DNA from: Diaphorobacter ruginosibacter
GTDB lineage: Bacteria; Pseudomonadota; Gammaproteobacteria; Burkholderiales; Burkholderiaceae_C
Assembly: GCF_014395975.1 (NCBI RefSeq)
Contig: NZ_CP060714.1
Location: forward strand, 1,736,001 to 1,800,000
Direction of reading: 5' to 3'
DNA length: 64,000 bases
A model generated the notes under the pieces. The model was given only the letters and a program-made list of their open reading frames with translations. It ran no database searches and was not told where the DNA came from. How positions within the stretch are numbered: the stretch's first letter is position 1; every line of letters begins with the position of its first letter. This document shows, one piece after another, positions 26,133 through 35,005 of this stretch. The translations under genes were made by a program, and so were the position numbers.

Positions 26133-26951
26133 ATGCAAACCCCCACCAACCGGTTCAAGGAAGCGATTGCCCGAAAGCAGGCCCAGATCGGGTTCTGGCT
26201 CAGCCTGGGCAGTCCCTATTCAGCGGAGATCTGTGCGGGTGCCGGTTTCGACTGGCTGCTCATCGACGGCGAGCATGCCCCTAACGATACGCTGACCCTG
26301 CTGGCACAGCTGCAGGCGGTCGCGGCCTATCCGGGAGTGCACCCCATTGCGCGGGTGCCCATGGGCCATGGCGAGGTGGGCGAAATGCTCATCAAGCAGT
26401 ACCTGGACCTGGGCGTGCAGACGCTGCTGGTTCCCATGGTCGACACGGCCGAGCAGGCGGCGCGCATCGTGCGTGCTTCGCGCTACCCGCAGGATGACGG
26501 CAAGGGCGGCATCCGCGGCATGGCCGGTGCACGTGCATCGGCGTGGGGCCGGCGATCCAGCTACTACCATGAGGCCAACGCGCAGGTCTGCGTGCTGGTA
26601 CAGGTGGAGTCGATGGACGGGCTGCGCAATCTCGATGCGATTGCCGCGACCGAGGGCGTGGATGGCGTCTTCATCGGCCCGGCGGATCTCAGCGCCGCGA
26701 TGGGACATGTGGGCAACCCGGGCCATGAGCGCGTGCAGGCCGCCATCAGCGATGCCATCGCACGCATCCAGAAGGCGGGCAAGGCCGCGGGCATCCTGAC
26801 TCCGAACGAGGCACTGGCACGCAGCTATCTCGAACAGGGTTGCAGCTTCGTCGCGGTAGGACTGGACACCAGCCTGCTGGTGCAGGCCACGGGGGCGCTC
26901 GCCACGCGCTTCAAGGGAGTGCAGGCCGTGGCGCAGAGCAGCACGTATTGA
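26133..26951 (+). CDS. hpaI: 4-hydroxy-2-oxo-heptane-1,7-dioate aldolase
   Basis: 272 aa class II pyruvate aldolase of the HpcH/HpaI family, splitting the C7 product to pyruvate and succinate semialdehyde. Key residues are the general-base His in LLIDGEHAPND, the metal ligands Glu in VLVQVESMDGL and Asp in VFIGPADLSAAMG, and the substrate Arg in HPIARVPMG. A perfect AGGAGG lies 6 nt before the ATG at 26133; a longer open frame upstream is not needed. Confidence 0.93.
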   Translation: MQTPTNRFKEAIARKQAQIGFWLSLGSPYSAEICAGAGFDWLLIDGEHAPNDTLTLLAQLQAVAAYPGVHPIARVPMGHGEVGEMLIKQYLDLGVQTLLVPMVDTAEQAARIVRASRYPQDDGKGGIRGMAGARASAWGRRSSYYHEANAQVCVLVQVESMDGLRNLDAIAATEGVDGVFIGPADLSAAMGHVGNPGHERVQAAISDAIARIQKAGKAAGILTPNEALARSYLEQGCSFVAVGLDTSLLVQATGALATRFKGVQAVAQSSTY

Positions 26952-27005
26952 ACCGCACGGGTCTGGAGCCAGGGGTGGCAGGCCCTACAATCCCGTCTCC
27001 CATCT

Positions 27006-27467
27006 ATGACCGAGTCCATGCGTTCCTTTTCGCGTTCCCTGCCGATGGCGCTTCTCAAGGCGCGCGAATCGGTGATGGTGCGTTTTCGCCCGGAGCTGCG
27101 GGCCCACGGCCTGACGGAGCAGCAGTGGCGGGTGCTGCGCGCGATGTCGGCGGCGGATGCCTGCCTGCGGCCGATGGAGATGGCGCAGATGACGTTCATC
27201 AGCGCGCCCAGCCTCTCACGCCTGCTCAAGACCCTGGAGTCCAAGGACCTGATCAAGCGGGGCCACCTTACCGATGACCTGCGCGGTTCCGAGTTCGGCC
27301 TCACGGAAACGGGTCGTGCGCTGGTGGCCGAGATCGCTCCGCATTCCGAGGCGACGTATCTGGAAATCGAGCGCCTCGTGGGTGCCGCTGAAATCGAGCA
27401 GCTCTACCTGATTCTGGAGCAGATCGAGCAGCGCCTTGGTGCGCCCACCGGCGCCGATTTCGAATAG
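27006..27467 (+). CDS. hpaR: MarR-family repressor of homoprotocatechuate degradation
   Basis: 153 aa MarR winged-helix protein. MALLKARESVMVRFRPELRA followed by LTEQQWRVLRAM is the same opening as E. coli HpaR; the recognition helix region is FISAPSLSRLLKTLESKDLI with the wing LTDDLRGSEFGLT. Last gene of the hpa operon, 54 bp after hpaI. The family normally represses the pathway until an aromatic acid binds. The AT-rich inverted repeat at 17260-17292 is the best candidate target. Confidence 0.87.
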   Translation: MTESMRSFSRSLPMALLKARESVMVRFRPELRAHGLTEQQWRVLRAMSAADACLRPMEMAQMTFISAPSLSRLLKTLESKDLIKRGHLTDDLRGSEFGLTETGRALVAEIAPHSEATYLEIERLVGAAEIEQLYLILEQIEQRLGAPTGADFE

Positions 27468-27475
27468 CGGATCTC

Positions 27476-27494
27476 GCCCGGATTCCGTTCGGGC
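27476..27494. terminator. Possible hairpin between convergent hpaR and araC-type genes
   Basis: GCCCG at 27476-27480 and CGGGC at 27490-27494 form a short stem between the two convergent genes. No clear T-run follows on either strand, so termination is only a possibility. Confidence 0.25.
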
Positions 27495-27498
27495 CACG

Positions 27499-28482
27499 CT
27501 AGCATGCGTCGATCTGATGCGTGTTGCGGTTCCCCAGGCCGCGCCGCAAGGTGTCCGAGGGCTTTTCGCCAAATTGCTTTCGGTAGTCGACCGCAAACTG
27601 GCTGCCGTGCCAGAACCCCCAATGGGCCGCGATGTCCTGCACACTGGCCTGTGGGGGAGCATGGCGCAGCGCACGGTGCACGCCGTTGAGGCGCAAGGTG
27701 CGCAGGTATTTGAGTGGCGAGGTTCCCAGCACGTCCTGAAAGCAGTAGTTGAGCTTTCGCCGGCTCACACCCAGGCGCTGGCATAGCGCGAGCATCGACA
27801 GGGGCTCGTCGGGGCTTTCGAGCATCATTTCACAGGCGCGATCCACGAGGCGCTTGCGGCGCTCGATGCTGGGAAGCTCCGTCAGGTCGACCACGGAAGG
27901 CAGGGCCTCCATCCACTCGATGAGCAGGTCGTCGCGCAATGACAGCAGGGCGGTTGCAGGGGTTCCGCTGGCGCTGAGTGCGCTGACCTGCCGGAGTGCC
28001 GCCAGATGCAGCTCGCGCAGCGCGGCGGCCTTGTGGGGCTCCGCATCCAGCACCAGCTTGTGCTCCAGCCAGGCTACCAGGGGCTTGTGGTACATGCGCT
28101 CCCACAGCGGAGCCAGCAGTTCCCGCTCGACCATGAGGGCCAGCAACGTGAAGGAGGGGGGCGTGCGCAGGTCGACCTCGTCGCCCTTGCCGCACATGAT
28201 GCCGTGGGATCCCACCGCATGGCCGTTGAAGTACAGGCCGGTCGTCGGCTGCAGGGGCGTGGCGAAACCATAGGTGCCCAGCGCCAGCCGTCCGCGCTGG
28301 CGCGTGGCGACGTTGATGTCCTCGCGCAGCAGCGTGATTCCGGGCAGGCGCGCGCTTTGAAGCCGTCCCTCGAAGGTGCCCTCCGACAGCTGCTCGTAGT
28401 GCAACCGCCAGCCGCCCTGGGCCGCCGTGTATCCGTCGATGTCCCGCTCCATGCGGGAGTCAAGCCAGTAGGGTTCGTTCAT
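27499..28482 (-). CDS. AraC-family transcriptional regulator (EutR-like)
   Basis: About 327 aa. The C-terminal AraC DNA-binding domain (residues 225-320) has two helix-turn-helix units, LSMLALCQRLGVSRRKLNYC and VQDIAAHWGFWHGSQFAVDY, ending QFGEKPSDTLRR. The F-x-DVLGTSPLKYLRTLRLN segment matches the EutR/OruR-type subgroup. The N-terminal domain is the sensor and its effector is unknown. The ATG at 28482 gives a typical start; a TTG at 28503 is possible. Divergent from the aldehyde dehydrogenase/aminotransferase genes, which it probably activates. Confidence 0.87.
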   Translation of the reverse strand: MNEPYWLDSRMERDIDGYTAAQGGWRLHYEQLSEGTFEGRLQSARLPGITLLREDINVATRQRGRLALGTYGFATPLQPTTGLYFNGHAVGSHGIMCGKGDEVDLRTPPSFTLLALMVERELLAPLWERMYHKPLVAWLEHKLVLDAEPHKAAALRELHLAALRQVSALSASGTPATALLSLRDDLLIEWMEALPSVVDLTELPSIERRKRLVDRACEMMLESPDEPLSMLALCQRLGVSRRKLNYCFQDVLGTSPLKYLRTLRLNGVHRALRHAPPQASVQDIAAHWGFWHGSQFAVDYRKQFGEKPSDTLRRGLGNRNTHQIDAC

Positions 28483-28520
28483 GGTGGAGAAGTGTCGCCG
28501 CAATGCGCCGCAAGGCCTTT

Positions 28521-28588
28521 AGGGAATCCCTTATCAGCGGCCTGCGCAAATTCGATAACGCCCTGGTGGTGCATTGCGGGACGATAAC
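28521..28588. promoter_or_regulatory. Candidate AraC binding region in the divergent promoter
   Basis: Two copies of CGATAAC at 28553-28559 and 28582-28588, each preceded by TGCG within 13 bp, form a direct repeat with a 29-bp period. A palindrome AGGGA-A-TCCCT lies at 28521-28531. AraC proteins usually bind direct repeats close to the -35, so this is a reasonable candidate; the assignment is by position and pattern only. Confidence 0.35.
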
Positions 28589-28592
28589 CGTC

Positions 28593-30089
28593 ATGTCAAA
28601 CGCACTCACTCAAGACAACCTGGATACCCGGCGCGAGCAGCCCGTGGCCGACGGTTCGCTGCTGATCGGCGGACAGTGGCGGCCCGCGGCCTCCGGCCAC
28701 ACCCTGGACGTGTATTCCCCCATCGACGGGCGGCGCCTGTGCGGCATTGCCGATGCAGCACAGGCGGACGTGGAGCTGGCCGTGCGCAGTGCCCGCGATG
28801 CTTTCGAGCGCGGCACCTGGTCGCGCATGGCCCCGGCCGAGCGCAAGCGCATTCTGCACCGCATTGCCGACCGCATCGAGTCCCACCATGCCGAACTTGC
28901 CGTGCTGGGCGTGCGGGACAACGGCACCGAGATCGGCATGGCCTGGAAGGCGGAGCCGGGCAGCGCGGCGTCCACCTTTCGCTTCTATGCCGAATGCGTG
29001 GACAAGATCAACGGCGACATTGCGCCCACGCCGCATGGAACGCTGGGGCTGGTGCACAGGGAGCCGGTGGGCGTGGTCGGCGCGATCGTGCCCTGGAATT
29101 TCCCGCTGATGATCGGTGCGTGGAAGATCGCGCCGGCCCTGGCGGCGGGCAACTCGGTGGTGCTCAAGCCGTCGGAGGAGGCGTCGCTGTCGCTTTTGCG
29201 CCTGGCGCAACTGTGCCTGGATGCGGGGCTGCCCGAAGGCGTGCTGAACGTGGTGACGGGGCAGGGACGCACGGCGGGCGATGCGCTGGCCCGGCATCCC
29301 GACGTCGACGTGCTGACGTTCACGGGCTCCGGCCCGGTCGGGCGCCGGCTGCTGCAGGCATCGGCTGAATCCAATCTCAAGCGCGTGTACCTGGAGCTCG
29401 GCGGCAAATCGCCCAACATCGTGTTTGCCGACACTCCCGACATTGCGCGGGCCGCGGAGGTATCGGCACTGGGCTTGTTCCGCAACAGTGGCCAGGTCTG
29501 CGTAGCGGGCTCGCGGCTGCTGGTGCAGCGCCCGGTGCATGACGAATTCGTGGAGGAATTGACGCGCGTGGCGCGCAGCCTGCGCGTGGGCGATCCGCTG
29601 CGGCTTGACACCCAGGTCGGAGCGGTGAGCAATCCGGCCCAGCTGGCACGCAATCTCTCGGCGGTCGAAAAAGCGCAACAAGAAGGGGCCCGCCTGATCG
29701 CGGGAGGAGAAGCGCTGTTCCCGGTGGCGGGCGGCCACTACATGGCGCCCACGGTCTTCACCGACGTGAAGCCGGACATGGCGCTGGCGCAACAGGAGGT
29801 GTTCGGCCCCGTGCTCGCGGTGCTGCCGTTCGATGACGAAGCCGAGGCCGTGCGCATTGCCAACGACTCGGCCTACGGGCTCGCCGCCGGCGTCTGGACC
29901 TCCGACCTCTCGCGCGCCCATCGCATGGTGCGTGCGGTGAGGGCGGGCGTCGTGCACGTCAACACCTATGGCGGCTCCGATATCACCGTTCCCATGGGTG
30001 GCGTGCGCCAGTCGGGCAACGGCCATGACAAGTCGCTGCATGCCCTGGACAAATACCTCGATCTCAAGACCGCCTGGATTCAACTCTGA
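28593..30089 (+). CDS. Aldehyde dehydrogenase of the amine catabolic cluster (PuuC-like)
   Basis: 498 aa. ALDH core: VPWNFPLMIGAWKIAPALAA, FTGSGPVGRRLLQ, LELGGKSPNIVFAD, catalytic Cys in NSGQVCVAGSRLLVQ, and EVFGPVLAVLPFDDEAEA. Closest in style to gamma-glutamyl-gamma-aminobutyraldehyde and other omega-amino aldehyde dehydrogenases. An aminotransferase gene follows after 13 bp, so it may oxidise the aldehyde formed by transamination of an amine (inference). Open frame extends upstream to 28503 but the ATG at 28593 fits the family N-terminus. Confidence 0.88.
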   Translation: MSNALTQDNLDTRREQPVADGSLLIGGQWRPAASGHTLDVYSPIDGRRLCGIADAAQADVELAVRSARDAFERGTWSRMAPAERKRILHRIADRIESHHAELAVLGVRDNGTEIGMAWKAEPGSAASTFRFYAECVDKINGDIAPTPHGTLGLVHREPVGVVGAIVPWNFPLMIGAWKIAPALAAGNSVVLKPSEEASLSLLRLAQLCLDAGLPEGVLNVVTGQGRTAGDALARHPDVDVLTFTGSGPVGRRLLQASAESNLKRVYLELGGKSPNIVFADTPDIARAAEVSALGLFRNSGQVCVAGSRLLVQRPVHDEFVEELTRVARSLRVGDPLRLDTQVGAVSNPAQLARNLSAVEKAQQEGARLIAGGEALFPVAGGHYMAPTVFTDVKPDMALAQQEVFGPVLAVLPFDDEAEAVRIANDSAYGLAAGVWTSDLSRAHRMVRAVRAGVVHVNTYGGSDITVPMGGVRQSGNGHDKSLHALDKYLDLKTAWIQL

Positions 30090-30102
30090 CAACAAGCCCT
30101 GT

Positions 30103-31469
30103 ATGACGACTCACAGCAATACCCTTCGCTCCCTCAACGCCGAGCACCTCTGGCATCCGATGGCACACCCCGGGGCCATGAAGAAGCAGCGCCCCGACAT
30201 CATCACCCGTGGCAGTGGCTGCGAGGTGTGGGACATCGATGGCCACCGCATGCTCGACGGCGTGGGCGGCCTCTGGTGCAACAACCTGGGGCACAGCAAC
30301 CGCGCGGTGCGCGATGCCATCGTGAACCAGCTTGACGAGCTGCCGTTCTACAACGTGTTCAGAGGCACCACGCACCCGCGCGCGATCGAGCTGTCGCACC
30401 GGTTGGTGGAGCTGCTGCAGCCGGAGGGCGTCGTCGCCATGACCTTTGGCAGCGGCGGCTCGGATGCGGTGGAGGCGGCTCTGAAGATCTCGCGTCAGTA
30501 CCACAAGCTGCGCGGACAGGGCGATCGCACCAAATTCATCAGCCTGCGCCAGGGTTACCACGGTGTGCATTTCGGGGGGCCAGCGTCAACGGCAACACCA
30601 ACTTCCGGCGCGCCTACGAGCCGCTGCTGCCGGGGTGCTTTCACATCGACACGCCCTGGGTCTACCGCAACCCCTACACAGACGACCCGATCCGCCTCGG
30701 CGAGATCTGTGCCGAGCTGCTCGAGCGCGAAATCGTCTTCCAGGGACCGGACACGGTGGCGGCCTTCATCGCCGAGCCGGTGCAAGGTGCGGGCGGCGTG
30801 ATCGTGCCGCCTCCCAACTTCTGGCCGCTGGTGCGGCAGATCTGCGACCGCCATGGCGTGCTGCTGATCGCCGACGAGGTGGTGACGGGCTTCGGCCGCA
30901 CGGGCCAGTGGTTCGGTACGCGCCTGTGGAATGTGAATGCCGACATCATGTGCCTGGCCAAGGGCATCTCGGCGGGCTACATCCCGCTGGGTGCCACCAC
31001 GGTGAACCGCAAGGTGGCGGAGGTCTTCGAGGCCGACACCTCGGGCTCTGCCGCGCTCGGCCATGGCTATACCTATAGCGCCCACCCGGTGGCCGCTGCC
31101 GCAGCGCTGGCGGCGCTGGCGGAGACCGAACGCCTGGGCGTGGTGGAGAACGCTGCTTGCCAGGGCGTGCTGCTGCATGAGCGTCTCAAGCGCCTGCAGT
31201 CCCGCTCCAAGGTGATCGGCGATGTGCGCGGCATCGGCCTCATGGCGGGTATTGAGATGGTGGCCAACCAGGCTACCCGCGAGAAGCTGCCGCGCAGCAG
31301 CGATCTGCCGGCGCGCATTCACCGCGAAGCCTACGAGCGCGGGTTGATGGTGCGTGTCTCTGGCGCCAACCTCATCCTGTCGCCACCGCTTGTGATCAGC
31401 GAGGCCGAGGTGAACCGCTTGTGCGACATCCTCGAGGCATCGTTCGCCGCGGTCGAGGCCACGCTGTGA
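30103..31469 (+). pseudogene. Class III omega-aminotransferase, disrupted by a one-base frameshift
   Basis: PLP-dependent aminotransferase similar to omega-amino-acid:pyruvate aminotransferases. The first frame (from the ATG at 30103) encodes the N-terminal part including HLWHPMAHPGAM and FGSGGSDAVEAALKISRQYH. After HGVHFGG the frame is lost at a run of six G (30574-30579); the next frame continues exactly with the expected ASVNGNTNFRRAYE and runs to 31469 with IADEVVTGFGRTGQWFG and the PLP lysine region LAKGISAGYIPLGAT. Seven Gs would restore one 455-aa protein. As given, the product would be about 232 aa and lack the catalytic lysine. A sequencing error, a real null allele or a variable G-tract are all possible. 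Confidence 0.85.
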
Positions 31470-32728
31470 TGCCTCGGATCCTGCTTATCGGCACCGCAGA
31501 TACCAAAAGCGCCGAGCTGCTCTATCTGCGGGAGCGGATCGCTGCGGCTGGTGGCGTGGCGAGGGTGATGGACGTGGGCGTGATGGCGCCCGCCGATTTC
31601 ACCCCCGACATCGACCATGCCCAGGTGGCGTGCGCGGGGGGGACGGACATCTCTGCTCTGCGCATCTGCGGTGACGAGAATACGGCCATGGTGGCGATGG
31701 CGCAGGGCGCCGTAGCGATCGTACGGGAGCAATACCGCCAGGGACGGATGGACGGCGTGTTGATTCTCGGCGGCAGCATGGGCACCGACCTGGCGCTGGA
31801 CGTGGCGGCGGCGCTGCCGCTCGGCGTTCCCAAGGTGGTGCTCTCCACCATTGCGCACTCGCATCTGATCGCACCCGAGCGCATCACGCCGGACCTCACG
31901 ATGATGCTCTGGACGGGCGGGCTCTACGGCCTGAGCAGCCTGAGCCGGGCCACGCTGTCGCAAGCCGCCGGTGCGGTGGTGGGGGCATGCAGGGTGGCCG
32001 AGCCGCCGCGCTTCGAGCGCCCGCTCATCGGCATGACGTCGTTCGGCAAGACGTGCCTGCGCTATATGGTGCCGCTCAAGCCGGCGCTGGAGGCGCGGGG
32101 CTATGAGGTGGCCGTGTTCCACACCACGGGCATGGGCGGGCGTGCCTTCGAGAGCCTGGCGGAGCAGCGCGCCTTTGCGGCGGTGTTTGACTTCAGCCTG
32201 CAGGAAATCGGCAACCACCTGGGCGGCAGCTGCGTCTCGGCCGGCCCCGACCGCCTGCGCGCAGCGGGCCGCACAGGTGTGCCGCAGATCGTTGCGCCCG
32301 GAGCCATCGATCTCATCGATTTTCCGGCCTGGGGTGCGGTGCCCGCAGGCTTCGAGGGCCGGCCAAGCCACGAGCACAACCGCCTCATTGCCTCGGCCAC
32401 GCTGGATGGCCCGGCGCGGCGATTGGTCGCCGGAGAGATCGCCGCCCGCCTGGCGGAGGCAGTAGGCCCCACGCAATTGTTGCTGCCGCTGGGCGGCGTC
32501 CATGCCTGGGATCTGCCCGGCGAGCCACTGCACGACGCCCCCGCGCTGGTGGCAATGCTGGACGCGCTGCAGACGCGCGCCGAAGCACTTGGCGTGCCCT
32601 GTCGCACCGTGCCCGCGCACATCAACGATGCGGCCTTCATCGAGGCCGCGCTGGACGTATTCGATACCTGGGTGGCGCAGGGCCTGGTGCCGACAGGCCG
32701 GCCGGCCATGTGGGAGAAGGCCGCATGA
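31469..32728 (+). CDS. Tm-1-like / UPF0261 family protein
   Basis: 419 aa. N-terminal Tm-1-like ATP-binding domain starts PRILLIGTADTKSAELLYLR, with GVLILGGSMGTDLALDVAAA near residue 95; C-terminal half has MTSFGKTCLRYMVPLKPALE and VFHTTGMGGRAFESLAEQ, then VPQIVAPGAIDLIDFPAWG. These are the diagnostic stretches of UPF0261. No reaction is firmly established for bacterial members. Start overlaps the aminotransferase stop (TGATG), so the two are translationally coupled, and the HAD gene overlaps its end. Context suggests a role in the same amine or amino-acid route. Confidence 0.85.
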   Translation: MPRILLIGTADTKSAELLYLRERIAAAGGVARVMDVGVMAPADFTPDIDHAQVACAGGTDISALRICGDENTAMVAMAQGAVAIVREQYRQGRMDGVLILGGSMGTDLALDVAAALPLGVPKVVLSTIAHSHLIAPERITPDLTMMLWTGGLYGLSSLSRATLSQAAGAVVGACRVAEPPRFERPLIGMTSFGKTCLRYMVPLKPALEARGYEVAVFHTTGMGGRAFESLAEQRAFAAVFDFSLQEIGNHLGGSCVSAGPDRLRAAGRTGVPQIVAPGAIDLIDFPAWGAVPAGFEGRPSHEHNRLIASATLDGPARRLVAGEIAARLAEAVGPTQLLLPLGGVHAWDLPGEPLHDAPALVAMLDALQTRAEALGVPCRTVPAHINDAAFIEAALDVFDTWVAQGLVPTGRPAMWEKAA

Positions 32729-33402
32729 ATTCAGAGAAGCAACAAGACACCATGACATCCAAGGCACTGGTACTGGACTTTGGCGGCGTGATCAGCCGCA
32801 CCCTGTTTGAAACCCACCGGCTGTCGGAGCGCGCCCTCGGGCTGCCTCCCGGCACGCTGCAGTGGCTGGGTCCGTTCGGTCCGGACACCGATCCGCTGTG
32901 GTGCGACATGCAGGCCGACCGGATCACCGAGCGCGAGTATTGGCTGCATCGCACCCGGGAGGTGGGCAGTCTGCTGGGCGAGCAATGGGACCGCATGGAG
33001 ACCCTGGTCAAGCGCGCGCGCGGGGCGGACGTGGAAGCCGTGATCCGGCCCGAAGCCGTGCAGGCCATCGCACAGGCTCGCGCGCAGGGCGTGCGGCTGG
33101 GCGTTCTCTCCAACGAGCTGGATCTGTTCTATGGCGCGGATTTCCGCAACCGCCTGCCGCTGCTGGATCAGTTCGAGGTCATCGTCGATGCCACCTATAC
33201 CGGGGTGCTCAAGCCGGCCCCCGAGGCGTATGAGCAGGTGGCGCGCGAGCTGGGCGTGGCGGTGTCGGACTGCGTGTTTGTCGACGACCAGGCCCGCAAC
33301 GTGGCAGGCGCGCAGCGGGCCGGCATGCAGGCCGTGGCGTTTGACGTTCAGGCCCCCGCCAGGTCGTTTGCCGAGGCCCTGCAGGCCCTGGGCATGCAGT
33401 GA
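32725..33402 (+). CDS. HAD-superfamily hydrolase
   Basis: 225 aa. Motif I reads LVLDFGGVISRTL, with Gly-Gly-Val in place of the usual DxD second Asp, as in epoxide-hydrolase-like and YihX-like HADs; motif II LGVLSNELD, motif III Lys in YTGVLKPAPEAYEQV, and motif IV CVFVDDQARNVAGAQRAGM. The ATG at 32725 overlaps the previous stop (ATGA); a second ATG at 32752 would start the protein right before motif I and is also plausible. Substrate unknown; dephosphorylation or dehalogenation are the usual activities. Confidence 0.83.
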   Translation: MNSEKQQDTMTSKALVLDFGGVISRTLFETHRLSERALGLPPGTLQWLGPFGPDTDPLWCDMQADRITEREYWLHRTREVGSLLGEQWDRMETLVKRARGADVEAVIRPEAVQAIAQARAQGVRLGVLSNELDLFYGADFRNRLPLLDQFEVIVDATYTGVLKPAPEAYEQVARELGVAVSDCVFVDDQARNVAGAQRAGMQAVAFDVQAPARSFAEALQALGMQ

Positions 33403-33488
33403 AGCTGAAAAAAAAGCCAGAACAAGAGTACGAGTAAGCAAGAGTCAGTTGGGTCCCCAGAATCATCCATCAACAAAGTGAGACAAAC

Positions 33489-34955
33489 ATGAGCGCGATT
33501 CCATCCACCTCGGTGCCCGCCGAGGGCTCCACGTCGCTGCGCACCAATGCGCTGGGCGTGGGCTTCATCATCTTCTTCGTCGTTTCGGCGGCCAGTCCCT
33601 TGAGTGCGCTGGCGGGCGGCTTTCCCATCGGCATCATGCTGGGCAACGGCGCGGGCACACCGGCGCTGCTGCTTGCGGTGCTGGCATTGCTGCTGATGTT
33701 CTCGGTGGGCTACACCACCATGGCACGCTACCTCACCAACGCCGGGGGCTTCTATGCCTTTGCGTCACGCGGGCTGGGTGGCGTGGTGGGCGGAGCGGCG
33801 GGCGTGCTGGCGATGTTCGCCTACAACATGATGCAAGTGGGCCTGAACGGTCTGTTTGGCGGCGTGGTGGCCGGCACCATGGCCGAGACCTTCGGTATCA
33901 ACGCGCCGTGGTGGGTCTACTCGCTGCTGGCGATGTTCAGCATCGCGGTGCTGGGTTATCGCAAGATCGATCTCTCGGCGCGGCTGCTGTCGGTCGTGGT
34001 GATCGCCGAATACCTGGTGGTGCTGGTACTGGACGTCGCGATTCTGCGCACGGGCGGTGATTCCGGCATCAACTTCGACGCCTTCAAGGTGTCGAACATC
34101 CTCAGCGGAACGCCGTCCATCGGCCTGCTGTTCTGTTTTGCGGCCTTCATCGGTTTTGAAGCGACGACGATCTACGGAGAGGAAGCCAAGGATCCCGAGC
34201 GCGCCATTCCGCTGGCCACTTATGCGTCGATTCTCCTGGTGGGGGCGTTCTACGCATTTTCTATCTGGGCCTTCATCGTGGGCGCGGGCTCGGGCAAGAT
34301 CGTTCCTGCCTTGCAGGCGCTGCAGGATCCGACGACCTTCGTCTACGGCTTGTCCGACCACTATGTGGGACCGCAGCTCACGACGGCGATCCGCGTGCTG
34401 TTCATGGTGAGTATCTACGCCGGCCTGCTGGCCTTCCATAACTCCGCCGCGCGCTACTTCTATGCCATCGGCCGCGATGGCTTGCTCTACCGCTCACTGG
34501 GCACCACGCATCGCGTGCATCAGAGTCCGCACCTGGGCTCGGCGCTGCAAAGCCTGATCGCCGCCGTGGTGATCGTGATCTTCGCGGCGCTGGGAGCCGA
34601 CCCCATCCTGCACCTGTTCTCCTGGCTCACCAATCTGGCCTGCCTGTGCGTGATGCTGCTGATGGCGTTGACCTCGATTGCGGTGGTGAGCTACTTCCTG
34701 GGTCGCCGCGACCTGCAACTCAGCATGTGGCGCGTGGCGATCCTGCCGATGGCGTCCAGCGTTGCGCTGACGTGCGTGCTGTGCATCGCGATCGTGAATT
34801 TCGACGTGCTGACCGGGGCCAGCAAGACGCTCTCTTACCTGTTGTGCGCCGTGATTCCGTTGGCGATCGCGATTGGCGTGGCACTGGCCCTGCGACTGCG
34901 CAAAGCGGCGCCGCACCGTTTCGCCGCCCTGGGAAGCCATAACCACAAGCTTTGA
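33489..34955 (+). CDS. APC-superfamily amino acid/amine permease
   Basis: 488 aa inner-membrane transporter with about twelve hydrophobic segments. VGFIIFFVVSAASPLSALAG is the unwound first-helix region of APC permeases; AFIGFEATTIYGEEAKDPER is the conserved loop after helix 6, and NSAARYFYAIGRDGLL is the helix 8 loop. It probably imports the substrate of the aminotransferase/aldehyde dehydrogenase pair encoded just upstream. 86 bp separates it from the HAD gene. Confidence 0.9.
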   Translation: MSAIPSTSVPAEGSTSLRTNALGVGFIIFFVVSAASPLSALAGGFPIGIMLGNGAGTPALLLAVLALLLMFSVGYTTMARYLTNAGGFYAFASRGLGGVVGGAAGVLAMFAYNMMQVGLNGLFGGVVAGTMAETFGINAPWWVYSLLAMFSIAVLGYRKIDLSARLLSVVVIAEYLVVLVLDVAILRTGGDSGINFDAFKVSNILSGTPSIGLLFCFAAFIGFEATTIYGEEAKDPERAIPLATYASILLVGAFYAFSIWAFIVGAGSGKIVPALQALQDPTTFVYGLSDHYVGPQLTTAIRVLFMVSIYAGLLAFHNSAARYFYAIGRDGLLYRSLGTTHRVHQSPHLGSALQSLIAAVVIVIFAALGADPILHLFSWLTNLACLCVMLLMALTSIAVVSYFLGRRDLQLSMWRVAILPMASSVALTCVLCIAIVNFDVLTGASKTLSYLLCAVIPLAIAIGVALALRLRKAAPHRFAALGSHNHKL

Positions 34956-35005
34956 AGCAGCGTGCATCCCATCATTCATTCCAAGAAAAAAGAGACATCG
35001 CCATC

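Noticed and set aside
30574..30579. Programmed -1 ribosomal frameshift at the G-tract
   Set aside because: The base before the tract is C, so the standard slippery heptamer is not formed, and related enzymes are not known to need frameshifting.
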